Positions 33,570 to 42,933 of a stretch of 64,000 nt of DNA are shown here, piece after piece. Each line of letters starts with the position of its first letter. Position 1 is the stretch's first letter. The stretch covers positions 39,589 to 103,588 of the forward strand of contig JAXLYM010000031.1 in NCBI GenBank assembly GCA_046351455.1, read 5' to 3'. The position numbers and the translations under genes were made by a program. Below the pieces are notes generated by a model. It was not told the origin of the DNA and did no database searches. It saw only the letters and a program-made list of their open reading frames with translations. The DNA comes from JADJRH01 sp046351455 (GTDB lineage Bacteria > Myxococcota_A > Polyangia > Polyangiales > Polyangiaceae).

Positions 33570-35474
33570 TCAGTTGCTCTCTTCGAACTCCGCGTCGATG
33601 ACGCCGTCCTTGCCCTTGCCCTTCGGAGGCTCGGCCTGGCCTTCGCCGCCGGGGGCGCCGCCCGGAGCGCCCGGACCGCCCGCGCCGTACGCGGTGCTCG
33701 CGATGCGGTGCATCTCCTTCTCGAGCTTCTCCAGGTTCGTCGCGACGGCCGCGGCGTCCTGCTTCTCGATCGCGGAGCGCGCCTCCTTGATCATCCCTTC
33801 GAGCTGCGTCACGTCGCCGGCGGGGAGCTTGTCCTTGTTCTCGGCGATCGCCTTTTCGATCGTGTAGCAGAGGTTATCGAGCTTGTTCCGCTTCTCGATC
33901 TCGTCGCGGCGCTGCTTGTCCTCCGCCTCGTGCTCGGCGGCCTCCTTCACCATCTTCTGCACCTCGGTCTCGCTGAGGCCCGACGACGCCGTGATGGTGA
34001 TCTTCTGGTCCTTGCCCGTCGCGGTGTCCTTCGCGTGCACGCTCAGGATGCCGTTCGCGTCGATGTCGAACGTCACCTCGACCTTCGGCACGCCGCGCGG
34101 CGCCGGCATGATCCCTTCGAGGTGGAACTTGCCGAGCGTGCGGTTGTAGCGCGCCTCCGTGCGCTCACCCTGCAGGACGTGGATCTCCACGGAGGGCTGG
34201 TTGTCGCTCGCGGTCGAGAAGATCTCCTTCTTCTGCGTCGGGATGGTCGTGTTGCGCGCGATCATCACCGTCATCACGCCGCCGAGCGTCTCCACGCCGA
34301 GCGACAGCGGGGTCACGTCGAGGAGCACGAGGTCCTTCACGTCGCCCGAGAGCACGCCCGCCTGCACCGCCGCGCCGATCGCGACGACCTCGTCCGGGTT
34401 CACGCCCTTGTGCGGGTCCTTGCCGAAGAACTTCTTGACCGTCTCCTGCACGAGCGGGATGCGCGTCGAGCCGCCGACGAGCACGACCTCGTCGATCTGC
34501 TGCGGGGTCTTCTTCGCGTCCTTGAGCGCCTTCTGGACGGGCTCCATCGTCCGCTCGATGAGCGGGCGGATCATCTGCTCCAACCGAGCGCGCGTGAGCT
34601 GCTTCTGAAGGTGCTTCGGGCCGGTCGCGTCGGCCGTGAGGAACGGCAGGTTGACCGTGGTCTCCTGCACGTTCGAGAGCTCGATCTTCGCCTGCTCCGC
34701 CGCGTCCTTCAGGCGCTGCACGACCATCTTGTCGTTGGACACGTCCATGCCGGTGTCCTTTTTGAACTCGGCGATGAGCCAGTCCATGATCAAGTGATCG
34801 ACGTCGTCGCCGCCGAGGTGCGTGTCGCCGTTGGTCGAGATGACCTGCACGACGTTGTCGCCGACCTCGAGGATCGAGATGTCGAACGTGCCGCCGCCGA
34901 AGTCGTACACGGCGATGATCTCGTCGCTCTTCTTGTCGAGGCCGTACGCGAGCGCCGCCGCCGTCGGCTCGTTCACGATGCGCTTCACCTCGAGGCCCGC
35001 GATGCGGCCGGCGTCCTTCGTCGCCTGGCGCTGCGAGTCGTTGAAGTACGCCGGCACCGTGATGACGGCCTCCGTCACCTTCTCGCCGAGGTAGTCCTCC
35101 GCCGCCTTCTTCAGCTTCATCAGCACGCGGGCGCTCACCTCAGGGGGCGTGAGCTCCTTGCCGCGGATCTCGAACGTCGGCTCACCGTGCTTGCCCTTGA
35201 GGACCTTGTACGGGACGCGCTTCGCCTCCTCCGTCGCCTCCTCGAAGCGGCGGCCGATGAAGCGCTTCGACGAGTAGACGGTGTTCGTCGGGTTGGTCAC
35301 GGCTTGGCGCTTGGCGATCTGTCCGACGAGGACCTCTGCCTTGTCGTCCCACGCGACGACCGACGGGGTGAGGCGCGAGCCTTCTTCGTTGACGATGACC
35401 TTGGGCTCCTTGCCCTCCATCACCGCGACCACGCTGTTGGTCGTACCGAGGTCGATGCCGATGATCTTGCCCAT
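33570..35474 (-). CDS. dnaK: Molecular chaperone DnaK (Hsp70)
   Basis: A 634-residue ATP-dependent chaperone. The ATPase domain begins GKIIGIDLGTTNSVVAVMEG, with VYDFGGGTFDISIL and VLVGGSTRIPLVQ. The linker DLVLLDVTPLSLGVETLGG leads to the substrate domain, and the C-terminal lid ends in a Gly/Pro-rich tail with DAEFEESN. Full family length. ATG 35474 has GGAGGAG just upstream; the frame extends further but without homology. Neither grpE nor dnaJ is adjacent, so it is a solo dnaK with its own promoter and terminator. Confidence 0.98.
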   Translation of the reverse strand: MGKIIGIDLGTTNSVVAVMEGKEPKVIVNEEGSRLTPSVVAWDDKAEVLVGQIAKRQAVTNPTNTVYSSKRFIGRRFEEATEEAKRVPYKVLKGKHGEPTFEIRGKELTPPEVSARVLMKLKKAAEDYLGEKVTEAVITVPAYFNDSQRQATKDAGRIAGLEVKRIVNEPTAAALAYGLDKKSDEIIAVYDFGGGTFDISILEVGDNVVQVISTNGDTHLGGDDVDHLIMDWLIAEFKKDTGMDVSNDKMVVQRLKDAAEQAKIELSNVQETTVNLPFLTADATGPKHLQKQLTRARLEQMIRPLIERTMEPVQKALKDAKKTPQQIDEVVLVGGSTRIPLVQETVKKFFGKDPHKGVNPDEVVAIGAAVQAGVLSGDVKDLVLLDVTPLSLGVETLGGVMTVMIARNTTIPTQKKEIFSTASDNQPSVEIHVLQGERTEARYNRTLGKFHLEGIMPAPRGVPKVEVTFDIDANGILSVHAKDTATGKDQKITITASSGLSETEVQKMVKEAAEHEAEDKQRRDEIEKRNKLDNLCYTIEKAIAENKDKLPAGDVTQLEGMIKEARSAIEKQDAAAVATNLEKLEKEMHRIASTAYGAGGPGAPGGAPGGEGQAEPPKGKGKDGVIDAEFEESN

Positions 35475-35873
35475 GACAGATGCTCCTCCGAGATGCGTGC
35501 GAGTCCGTGAAGACGTCGACTGAAGTGGGTGGGCGGTTCCTCGTGGCGAAGTGCACGGGCCCGTCGATCCAGGCGTGCGAGGGACCATGAACCAGGTGCC
35601 GCGTCGCGCGGACACTCGGTTGTCCATGGCCGCCCCCGCAACCAGAGAGAGGCCAAAAACCGCCAGAGTTTCCGTTGGTTCAGCCGCGTTTGTGACCGAG
35701 CGTCCGAACCGGAGGCGAAGCTAACCACCCGCTTGTCCCGGTCAACCATCTGGCAGGGGGATTGCTAGTCGCGTGATCCTTCGGCCGATCATGGAGCTTG
35801 CGAAACGCGTCGGGCTGGATTAAGTCAGCCGACCCTTCGACCGGTCAGCGCCGGCCCACGAGGAGCGCCACCT
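35475..35873. other. Intergenic region between divergent dnaK and rpmE
   Basis: 399 bases without a gene. The only credible elements are the minus-strand promoter at 35718-35745 and the two ribosome sites at its ends (GGAGGAG for dnaK, GAGGAGC for rpmE). No CIRCE-type inverted repeat is visible. The long dnaK leader (about 235 bases) could carry regulation, for example by RNA structure. Confidence 0.5.
35718..35745 (-). promoter_or_regulatory. Candidate sigma-70-type promoter of dnaK
   Basis: On the minus strand, TTGACC (35740-35745) and TAGCTT (35718-35723) are separated by 16 bases. It is a housekeeping-type promoter rather than the CTTGAAA/CCCCAT pattern of heat-shock sigma factors. Confidence 0.45.
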
Positions 35874-36083
35874 ATGAAGCAAGGCATCCACCCCGATTAC
35901 AAACCCGCCCTCATCACCTGCGCGTGCGGGACGAGCTACACCACCCGTTCCACCCGCGGCAGCTTCACTGTCGACGTCTGCGCGGCGTGCCACCCGTTCT
36001 ACACCGGCAAGCACAAGGTGATGGACGTGGCCGGTCGCGTCGACAAGTTCCGGAAGAAGTACGCCGCCGCTCAGAAGGCGTAA
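35874..36083 (+). CDS. rpmE: 50S ribosomal protein L31, zinc-binding form
   Basis: A 69-residue large-subunit protein. It has the zinc ligands C16, C18, C36 and C39 (TCACGT, CAACHPFYTG), so it is the C+ type. MKQGIHPDYKP, then KVMDVAGRVDKFRKKY, matches the family. A strong ribosome site (GAGGAGCGCCACCT) precedes the ATG and an intrinsic terminator follows. Confidence 0.98.
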   Translation: MKQGIHPDYKPALITCACGTSYTTRSTRGSFTVDVCAACHPFYTGKHKVMDVAGRVDKFRKKYAAAQKA

Positions 36084-36100
36084 CGCTCCCCGGGCACGAA

Positions 36101-36147
36101 GGCCGCGGCGGATCGCGAAGAGGTGATCCGCTGCGGCCCGTTCTATT
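36101..36147 (+). terminator. Intrinsic terminator of rpmE
   Basis: GGCCGCGGCGGATC (36101-36114) pairs with GATCCGCTGCGGCC (36125-36138) through 14 positions with one G:U, followed by CGTTCTATTTTG. It lies 18 bases after the stop. Confidence 0.85.
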
Positions 36148-36221
36148 TTGTTCGTTCGATCCGCGCGATCGCCCGCGAAACCACCTCGTGCGACGCGCGC
36201 CTGCCACGCTAGATTAGCCCC

Positions 36222-37397
36222 ATGAGTGAGACTCCCGCCCGCCCGTACATCGGTGGCCAAGCGGTCATCGAGGGCGTGATGATGCGCTCCCCAGGCTCGT
36301 TCGCGGTCGTGTGCCGCAAGCGCAGCGGAGAGCTGGTCGTCCGCGAGAAGCCGATGCCCCCGCCCTCCGGCGGCCCGCGCGCGTGGCCCCTCGTGCGCGG
36401 CATCACCAGCGTCGTCGAGTCGCTGCGCCTCGGTTCGCGCGCGCTCCGCTGGTCCGCGGAGGTCTACGAGGCCGACTTCCCGGAAGACGAAGGCCCGGCC
36501 GACGACGGAAAGAAAGAGAGCCTCACCGACGCCGCGAAGAAGATGAGCTCGGCGATCGCGCTGTCGATCGCGTCGCTCGCCACGCAGGCGGACGGCGGCG
36601 ACGTCTCTTCGGGCGACGGCGACAAGAAGGGCGGCGGCCTCGGCATGTTCGTGTCGATCGCGTTCGCGCTCGGCCTCTTCGTGCTCCTGCCGCAGCTCGC
36701 GGCGGAGGGCGTGAACAAGGCGTTCACGCTGAACCTGGCGGTCACGTCGCCCGGGTTCCAGGCGATCACCGGCGCCGCGAAGCTCCTCATCGTGGTCGGC
36801 TACCTCCTCGGGATCCGCCAGATCGCCGACGTTCGCCGCGTCTTTCAGTACCACGGGGCCGAGCACAAGACGATCACCACGTACGAGTCCGGCGAGGAGC
36901 TCGTCGTCGACAACGCGCGCCCGAAGACCACCGCGCACCCGCGCTGCGGCACCACGTTCCTCGTGATGGTCGCGCTCGTGTCGATCGTCGTGTTCTCGAT
37001 CGCGGGCGCCTTCCTGCCGAAGCTCGAAGGCCCGCGCGCGCTGCAGAGCACGGTGTTCTTCTTCTTGAAGCTCCCGTTCCTCCCCGTGGTCGCGGCGCTC
37101 ACGTTCGAGCTGCAGCGCTTCTTCGCGCGGTACTGCACGACGGGACCGCTCCGCGTCCTCCTGTGGCCCGGCTTCCTCGTGCAGAAGATCACGACCGCGG
37201 AGCCGGACGACGCGCAGCTCGAGGTGGCGCTCGCCTCGCTCCGCGCGACCTTGTGGCGCGAGCAGGCCGCGCGCGCGCCGGTGCGTGAGGACCGCGTGTT
37301 CGAGAGCTATCCGGCGCTCATGGCCGACGCCTTCTTCGCGACCACCGGCAAAGCTCCCCTCTCGGCGTCCACCGCGCCGAGCCCCGAGTACACCTGA
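36222..37397 (+). CDS. DUF1385 (YqhQ-like) membrane protein
   Basis: A 391-residue DUF1385 protein. The signature IGGQAVIEGVMMRSP is at residues 10-24, with RGITSVVESLRLG after it. A Lys/Asp-rich insert (about 85-145) precedes the first helix. FQYHGAEHKTITTYE and PRCGTTFLV are the hallmark segments of the family, set among four or five membrane helices. The family is conserved upstream of prfA or rpmE in many bacteria (for example in Firmicutes and Thermotogae), and the same rpmE-DUF1385-prfA order appears here. The role is unknown; the conserved linkage suggests a link to translation. Confidence 0.93.
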   Translation: MSETPARPYIGGQAVIEGVMMRSPGSFAVVCRKRSGELVVREKPMPPPSGGPRAWPLVRGITSVVESLRLGSRALRWSAEVYEADFPEDEGPADDGKKESLTDAAKKMSSAIALSIASLATQADGGDVSSGDGDKKGGGLGMFVSIAFALGLFVLLPQLAAEGVNKAFTLNLAVTSPGFQAITGAAKLLIVVGYLLGIRQIADVRRVFQYHGAEHKTITTYESGEELVVDNARPKTTAHPRCGTTFLVMVALVSIVVFSIAGAFLPKLEGPRALQSTVFFFLKLPFLPVVAALTFELQRFFARYCTTGPLRVLLWPGFLVQKITTAEPDDAQLEVALASLRATLWREQAARAPVREDRVFESYPALMADAFFATTGKAPLSASTAPSPEYT

Positions 37398-37439
37398 CAT
37401 CCTCGCCGCTCCGCGCGGCCCCTCCCCCACAACGATTCC

Positions 37440-38525
37440 ATGCTCCCCATCGAGAAGCTCCAAGCCGTCACGCGCAGGTTCCAGGAGCTGGATCATCTGC
37501 TCTGCAGCCCCGAGGTGCTGAAGGATCCGGATCGGCTCCAGAAGCTCAACAAGGAGCGCGTGGAGCTGGAGCCGCTCGTCGCCGCGTTCCAGAAATGGCG
37601 CGACATCGAGCGCCGCATCGTCGAGGACAAAGAGGCGCTGCAAGATCCCGATCTCGCCGAGCTCGCGCGCGCGGAGCTTCCCGAGCTGGAGGCCGACTCG
37701 ACGAAGCTCGCGGCCGAGATCGAGCTGCTCTTGCTGCCGCGCGATCCGAACGACGAGAAGAACACCATCGTCGAGATCCGCAGCGGTGAAGGCGGCGAAG
37801 AGGCCGCGCTGTTCGCCGCGGATCTGTTCCGCATGATCACGCGCTACGCCGACACCAAGGGGTGGAAGATCGAGATCATGAGCACGAGCGAGGCCTCCGC
37901 CGGCGGCTACAAGGAGGTCATCATGCTCGTCACCGGCAAGAGCGTGTATTCGCACCTCCGCTACGAAGGCGGCGTGCACCGCGTGCAGCGCGTGCCCGCG
38001 ACGGAAGCGCAGGGCCGCATCCACACGTCGACCGCGACCGTCGCCGTCCTCCCCGAGGCGGACGACGTCGACATCCACGTGGACGAGAAGGACCTCGACA
38101 TCTCGATCGCGGCGAGCGGCGGCCCCGGCGGACAGGGCGTCAACACCACGAACAGCGCGGTGCAGATCCGCCACATCCCGACGGGCCTCATCGTCAAATG
38201 CCAGGATGAGCGCTCGCAGCTCAAGAACAAGGCGAAGGCGATGAAGGTGCTGAAGAGCCGCCTCCTGGAGCTGGAGCAGAACAAGCTCGACGCCGCGCGC
38301 CGCGAGGAGCGCTTCAGCATGGCCGGCTCGGCGGAGCGCTCGGCGAAGATCCGCACGTACAACTACCCGCAGAACCGCGTCACCGATCACCGCATCGGCC
38401 TCACGCTGCACAAGCTCGACAAGATCGTGGAGGGCGATCTCGAAGAGCTGATCTCGGCGCTCCGCACGCACCGCCAGGCCGAGCTCTTGAAGCGCGGCGG
38501 CATGGTGTCCGAGGCGCGTGCATGA
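37440..38525 (+). CDS. prfA: Peptide chain release factor 1
   Basis: A 361-residue class I release factor that terminates translation at UAA and UAG. The PAT tripeptide that reads the stop codon is at 186-188. The GGQ motif, which triggers peptide release, is at 230-232 (SGGPGGQGVN), where its Gln is the usual target of PrmC methylation. Length and order are standard. The ATG at 37440 has no strong ribosome site. The stop overlaps the next start (ATGA). A prmC gene usually follows but is absent here. Confidence 0.98.
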   Translation: MLPIEKLQAVTRRFQELDHLLCSPEVLKDPDRLQKLNKERVELEPLVAAFQKWRDIERRIVEDKEALQDPDLAELARAELPELEADSTKLAAEIELLLLPRDPNDEKNTIVEIRSGEGGEEAALFAADLFRMITRYADTKGWKIEIMSTSEASAGGYKEVIMLVTGKSVYSHLRYEGGVHRVQRVPATEAQGRIHTSTATVAVLPEADDVDIHVDEKDLDISIAASGGPGGQGVNTTNSAVQIRHIPTGLIVKCQDERSQLKNKAKAMKVLKSRLLELEQNKLDAARREERFSMAGSAERSAKIRTYNYPQNRVTDHRIGLTLHKLDKIVEGDLEELISALRTHRQAELLKRGGMVSEARA

Positions 38526-39019
38526 GCGCGGGCCGCTCGCCTCTGAGCTCGCGCGCTCCGTCCGCGTCCGTCTCGTCGGGCGGCGCGCACGAGCACCTCG
38601 ACGCGGACGCGCTCCTCGTGGCGCTCACGCTGTCGCCCGCGACGTACTCGCGGAACCGCTTCTTCGAGATGTACCGCTCCGCCGAGATGGCGCGCACGCG
38701 TCGCCGCGCGGGCCAGCTCCGCGGCGTGGTGGCGTCGCTCGTGACGTCCGCGGGGAAGGAAGGCGCCGGCCGCGTCGCGTCGATCGACGAGGACGAGGAC
38801 GGCGGCGCGACCGTCGTCTACGAGGTGGCGTCGCTCGGCCTCCGGCGCACGCTGGTGCTGCGATCGCTGGAGATGGCGCTGCTCCGGTACTGCGTCGGAC
38901 GCGCGCGCGGCGAGCAGACGCCCGAGCTGCTCACGCCGCGGCCCGCCGATCGCGACCGCATCGCGGTGGCCCTCCAGAGGCTCTCTCCCCTCGCGCGCGA
39001 CATTCGTGCGGAGGAGTGA
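38522..39019 (+). CDS. Unknown protein translationally coupled to prfA
   Basis: A 165-residue protein with an ATGA overlap with prfA. The first 25 residues are Ser/Ala-rich. The rest (LDADALLVALTLSPATYSRNRFFEMY, then RRRAGQLRGVVASL, and RRTLVLRSLEMALLRYC) is mainly helical and basic, without membrane segments or known motifs. The position of prmC is taken by this gene, but it has no methyltransferase motif (no DxGxGxG, no NPPY), so it is not PrmC. Clear coding bias and coupling support that it is real. Confidence 0.8.
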   Translation: MSAGRSPLSSRAPSASVSSGGAHEHLDADALLVALTLSPATYSRNRFFEMYRSAEMARTRRRAGQLRGVVASLVTSAGKEGAGRVASIDEDEDGGATVVYEVASLGLRRTLVLRSLEMALLRYCVGRARGEQTPELLTPRPADRDRIAVALQRLSPLARDIRAEE

Positions 39020-39080
39020 ATAAAGTCGGGAACGCCTGCGGAAAGTGCCTGTCGGATCTCCGAATCAGCGGAGGTCCACC

Positions 39081-39455
39081 ATGCGCGAAATGTTTCACAC
39101 AGGCGGTTTTGGAATGTACCCGACGGCCGCGTTCGGCCTTGTTCTCATCGCCGTCGCGATCCGGTACGCGATCAAGCCGGAGTCTCGGTTCGTGCCTCTT
39201 CAGATCACGCTCGGTCTCCTCACGCTGTTCTCGGGGGCGCTCGGGTTCGTGACTGGCCTCATCGCCAGCTTCTCCGCGATGGGGGACGTGCCGGACGGAC
39301 CGCAGACGCGGTGGATTCCCCTCATCGGAGCGGCCGAGTCGCTCTACAACGTGGCGCTCTCGATCGCGCTCGTGATCTTCGCGGTGATGGCCGCGTCGGT
39401 GGGCGCCGCGCGGATCGCCAGGAGCTTGCCGAAGCTCGCAAACGCGCGCGCCTGA
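39081..39455 (+). CDS. Small membrane protein, three helices, function unknown
   Basis: A 124-residue protein with hydrophobic segments at about 10-28, 37-60 and 84-107. The last resembles the pair of long helices in MotA/TolQ/ExbB-like proteins (WIPLIGAAESLYNVALSIAL), a weak likeness only. ATG 39081 has GGAGG seven bases upstream, which decides the start over the longer frame from 39045. It is likely a single gene between prfA-linked and HIT genes. Confidence 0.8.
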   Translation: MREMFHTGGFGMYPTAAFGLVLIAVAIRYAIKPESRFVPLQITLGLLTLFSGALGFVTGLIASFSAMGDVPDGPQTRWIPLIGAAESLYNVALSIALVIFAVMAASVGAARIARSLPKLANARA

Positions 39456-39536
39456 GACGAAAGCTCACCGAGATTACGGGGGGCTCCGGCCTTTCCCCTC
39501 TCGCGGCCCCGCCGGGTTCGTACTACGAAGCGGCTC

Positions 39537-39878
39537 ATGGCCTGTCTGTTCTGCAAGATCGCGAACAAGGAGATCCCGGCGAAGATCGCCCTCGAGGACG
39601 ACGATCTCGTCGCTTTCCACGACATCAACCCGGTCGCGCCGACGCACGTCCTCGTGATCCCGAAACGGCACATCGCCTCCCTCGCCGACACGACGGACGG
39701 GGACGAGGCGCTCCTCGGCAAGATGCTCCTCGCGGCGAAGAAGGTGGCCGCGAAAGAGGGCATCGAGGCGAGCGGGTTCCGCACGGTGTTCAACACCGGC
39801 GCGAATTCCGGTCAGGCCGTGTTCCATGTGCACATGCACGTGCTCGGCGGCCGCCCGATGGCGTGGCCCCCGGGCTAG
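39537..39878 (+). CDS. HIT-family nucleotide hydrolase (HINT type)
   Basis: A 113-residue protein that hydrolyses adenosine phosphoramidates or related nucleotides. The histidine triad is H97-x-H99-x-H101 (FHVHMHVLGG), and C3 and C6 (CLFCKI) are zinc ligands with distal His. The standard DINPVAPTHVLVIPK block is present. ATG 39537 gives exact family length. The stop codon is part of a long hairpin, so transcription probably ends here. Confidence 0.96.
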   Translation: MACLFCKIANKEIPAKIALEDDDLVAFHDINPVAPTHVLVIPKRHIASLADTTDGDEALLGKMLLAAKKVAAKEGIEASGFRTVFNTGANSGQAVFHVHMHVLGGRPMAWPPG

Positions 39879-39912
39879 TTGGTTGGCGTCTTCGACCCCA
39901 ACCAACTAGCCC
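39872..39912 (+). terminator. Long hairpin overlapping the stop of the HIT gene
   Basis: GGGCTAGTTGGTTGG (39872-39886) pairs perfectly over 15 bases with 39898-39912 around an 11-base loop, and includes the TAG stop. A pyrimidine tract (TCTCTTACC) follows. A second stem, GGGGCGGC/GCCGCCCC (39928-39947), lies just after. Confidence 0.7.
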
Positions 39913-40080
39913 TCTCTTACCCATCTCGGGGCGGCACGCGCCGCCCCGCCCCGCAAGCAAAGCTCGCGGGGTCCCCACCCCACGCGATCCGCTAACGAGG
40001 TCTTCCGATGGATGGGAGCTTCGGGCCTGACGTGGTGGATGTCTTTCACGAAGTTTGGGGCCGTTCAACGGAAACACGAT

Positions 40081-42654
40081 ATGAGTGAAGAGAAACCCCT
40101 GCTCTGGTCCCAGGCGCTGCCGCCGCGGGGGGCCTCTTCGGACGAGGTGCTGTCGGCGTTCCTCGACGGCGTGAGCGCGCGCGGGATCGAGCTCTATCCA
40201 GCGCAGGAAGAGGCGCTGCTCGAGATCGCGGCCGGCAAGAACATCATCCTCAACACGCCGACCGGCTCCGGCAAATCCCTCGTCGCGGAGGGCGTGCACT
40301 TCTTCGCGATGGCCGACGACAAGCGGGCAGTCTACACGAGCCCGATCAAGGCCCTCGTCAACGAGAAGTTCTTCGATCTCTGCGCCAAGTTCGGCCCCGA
40401 GTGGGTGGGCCTCATGACGGGAGACGCCGCCGTCAACCGCGACGCGCCGATCCTCTGCTGCACGGCCGAGATCCTGTCCAACTGGGCCCTTCGCGAGGGC
40501 GAGAATACCCCCTTCGACTACGTGGTGATGGACGAGTTCCATTACTACTCCGACCGCGATCGCGGCGTCGCGTGGCAGGTGCCGCTCCTCACGCTGTCGA
40601 ATGCCACGTTCATCCTGATGAGCGCGACGTTCGGCCCCACCGAGCAGTTCGAGAAGATCCTCACCGAGCGCACCGGAAAGCCGACCGCCGTCGTCAAATC
40701 GACCCACCGCCCCGTGCCGCTCGACTTCGAATACAAGGAGATCCCCATCTTCGAGGCCGTCGCGGATCTCGCGAAGAGGGACCGCGCGCCCGTCTACGTG
40801 GTCAACTTCACGCAGCGCAGCGCCGCGGAGGAGGCGCAGAACCTCATGAGCACCGATTACTGCTCGAAAGAGGAGAAGCGCAAGATCACCGAGGCGCTGG
40901 TCGGCGCCACGTTCGACTCCCCGTATGGCAAAGAGGTGCAGCGGTTCCTGCGCCACGGGATTGGCCTGCACCACGCGGGCCTCCTCCCCAAGTATCGACT
41001 CTTGTGTGAGAAGCTCGCTCAGAAAGGCCTCCTCAAGGTGGTCAGCGGGACGGACACGCTCGGCGTCGGGGTCAACATCCCGATTCGAACGGTGCTGTTC
41101 ACCAAGCTGTGCAAGTTCGACGGGGAGAAGACGGCGGTCCTCTCCGTGCGCGATTTCCAGCAGATCAGCGGGCGCGCGGGGCGAAAAGGCTTCGACGATC
41201 GCGGGACCGTGGTGGCGCTCGCGCCGGAGCACGTGATCGAGAACAAGCGGCTGGAGGCGAAGGCCGGGGGCGACCCGGTGAAGCTGAAGCGCATCGTCCG
41301 CAAGAAGCCGCCCGAGAAAGGCTACGTGCACTGGGATCAGGCCACCTTCGAGCGACTCAAGACGTCGCTGCCGGAGCCGCTCGTGTCCCGGTTCTCCGTG
41401 TCGCACGGGATGTTGCTCAACGTGCTGTCGCGGCCCGAGAACGGGTGTCCCGCGATGAAGAAGCTGCTCCGAGAGTGCCATTTACGGCCGGCGGAGCGGC
41501 GGATCCAGCAGAAGCACGCACTGGCCCTGTTCCGGTCCCTCTACGAAGGCAAGGTGATCGAGTTCGTGCCTTTCCGCGAGCGGGAGCTCGACTGGGAGAC
41601 GGGCCGCGCGAAGGGCTCCGGCGTGCGCGTGCACACAGATCTTCAAGAGAACTTCTCGATCCACCACACGCTGGCGCTCTACCTGCTCGACACGATCCAG
41701 CAGCTCGACGTCGAAGATCCCCAGTATCCGCTCCAGCTCCTCTCTCTGGTGGAGGCCATTCTGGAAGATCCGGAGATCATCCTGATGAAGCAGCTCGACG
41801 CGATCAAGCGTGACAAGCTCATGGAGCTGAAGGCGCAGGGCGTGGAGTACGAGGAGCGGATGGCCGAGCTGGAGAAGCTCGAGTACCCGAAGCCTCACCG
41901 CGATTTCATCTACGGCACGTTCAACCAGTTCGCGGCGCCGCGCCCGTGGATGAAGGCCGAGAACATCCGCCCCAAGTCGGTCGCGCGCGAGATGTACGAG
42001 TCGTTCCTCGCGTTCCCCGAGTACGTCCGCGAGTACGCCATCGAGCGCTCCGAGGGCCTCTTGCTGCGGTATTTGAGCGACGTTTACAAGACGCTCACGC
42101 AGACGGTGCCCGATCGCGCGAAGACGGAGGAGGTGGTCGAGATGATCGCTTACTTCGGCGTGCTCGTGCGCAACGTCGACTCCAGCCTCGTCGACGAGTG
42201 GGAGCGGATGCGCGATCCGGAGTGGGAGAAGACGGTCGCGCCGAAGGTGGATCCGTCCGCGATGCGCGCGAACATCCTCTCCGACGAGAAGGCCTTCGTG
42301 GTGCTGCTGCGCAACGAGATGTTCCGCCTCCTGCGCGCGCTGGCGTCGCGGGAGTGGGAGACGGCCGCGCAGATCGCCTCGGGCGATCCGGCCGACGCGT
42401 GGACGGCGGACCGCATCGAGAAGGCGATGGCGCCTTACTTCGCGGAGCACGGCTCGATCCGCACGGACCCGACCGCGCGCGACCCGAAGAAGACGATCGT
42501 CGAGAAGACGACGGACGGCGAGCTGTGGCGCGTGCAGCAGATCCTCACCGACCCCGAAGAGCACAACGACTGGGTGCTGATCACCGACGTGGACCTCCGC
42601 AAATCCGTCGAAGCGAAGCATCCGATCATCGCGCTGCGCGAAATCAAGAGCTGA
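40081..42654 (+). CDS. Ski2-like DEAD/DEAH-box RNA helicase with DUF3516-type C-terminus
   Basis: An 857-residue superfamily 2 helicase. Motif I is TPTGSGKS (59-66), motif II DEFH (151-154), motif III SATF (181-184) and motif VI QISGRAGRKG, with the intervening HHAGLLPKYR and SGTDTLGVGVN. The C-terminal 400 residues are the DUF3516-like part seen in bacterial Ski2-like helicases (for example YPKPHRDFIYGTFNQFA and RSEGLLLRYLSDVYKTL). Likely role: RNA remodelling or decay. I use ATG 40081 (MSEEKPLL) since the upstream frame from 40012 adds no homologous residues. Confidence 0.92.
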   Translation: MSEEKPLLWSQALPPRGASSDEVLSAFLDGVSARGIELYPAQEEALLEIAAGKNIILNTPTGSGKSLVAEGVHFFAMADDKRAVYTSPIKALVNEKFFDLCAKFGPEWVGLMTGDAAVNRDAPILCCTAEILSNWALREGENTPFDYVVMDEFHYYSDRDRGVAWQVPLLTLSNATFILMSATFGPTEQFEKILTERTGKPTAVVKSTHRPVPLDFEYKEIPIFEAVADLAKRDRAPVYVVNFTQRSAAEEAQNLMSTDYCSKEEKRKITEALVGATFDSPYGKEVQRFLRHGIGLHHAGLLPKYRLLCEKLAQKGLLKVVSGTDTLGVGVNIPIRTVLFTKLCKFDGEKTAVLSVRDFQQISGRAGRKGFDDRGTVVALAPEHVIENKRLEAKAGGDPVKLKRIVRKKPPEKGYVHWDQATFERLKTSLPEPLVSRFSVSHGMLLNVLSRPENGCPAMKKLLRECHLRPAERRIQQKHALALFRSLYEGKVIEFVPFRERELDWETGRAKGSGVRVHTDLQENFSIHHTLALYLLDTIQQLDVEDPQYPLQLLSLVEAILEDPEIILMKQLDAIKRDKLMELKAQGVEYEERMAELEKLEYPKPHRDFIYGTFNQFAAPRPWMKAENIRPKSVAREMYESFLAFPEYVREYAIERSEGLLLRYLSDVYKTLTQTVPDRAKTEEVVEMIAYFGVLVRNVDSSLVDEWERMRDPEWEKTVAPKVDPSAMRANILSDEKAFVVLLRNEMFRLLRALASREWETAAQIASGDPADAWTADRIEKAMAPYFAEHGSIRTDPTARDPKKTIVEKTTDGELWRVQQILTDPEEHNDWVLITDVDLRKSVEAKHPIIALREIKS

Positions 42655-42676
42655 CGTTGTAGCGGAGTGAGACAAG

Positions 42677-42700
42677 GAGTGAGGAGCTCTGTCCTCACTC
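42677..42700 (+). terminator. Hairpin downstream of the helicase gene
   Basis: GAGTGAGGA and TCCTCACTC form a perfect 9-base stem around a six-base loop, 22 bases after the helicase stop. There is no U-tract, so termination is possible but not certain. The rest of 42655-42933 shows no gene; it must hold the promoter of the following operon. Confidence 0.45.
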
Positions 42701-42933
42701 GGGTCCTCCGTCTTCGCGCGGCCTGTCTGCGGGGGCGACAATGCGATGGTTGCCATCGTGGCGCGTGGGAAAGGGCGCGGATTCTGCGGGGATCCACGCG
42801 GGCCAAAGAAAAAAAGAAAGTTCGTAGGGAGGGTCCTCTTCGCTTCGTCACATGCACAGAACGAGGCGCGAAACAAACAGCGCCAACAGCGAACCGCCTG
42901 CATTGCGGGCAACTTGAAGGAAGAGAGATTGCC

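Noticed and set aside
35475..35873. CIRCE/HrcA operator upstream of dnaK
   Set aside because: No TTAGCACTC-N9-GAGTGCTAA-like inverted repeat could be found in the intergenic region.
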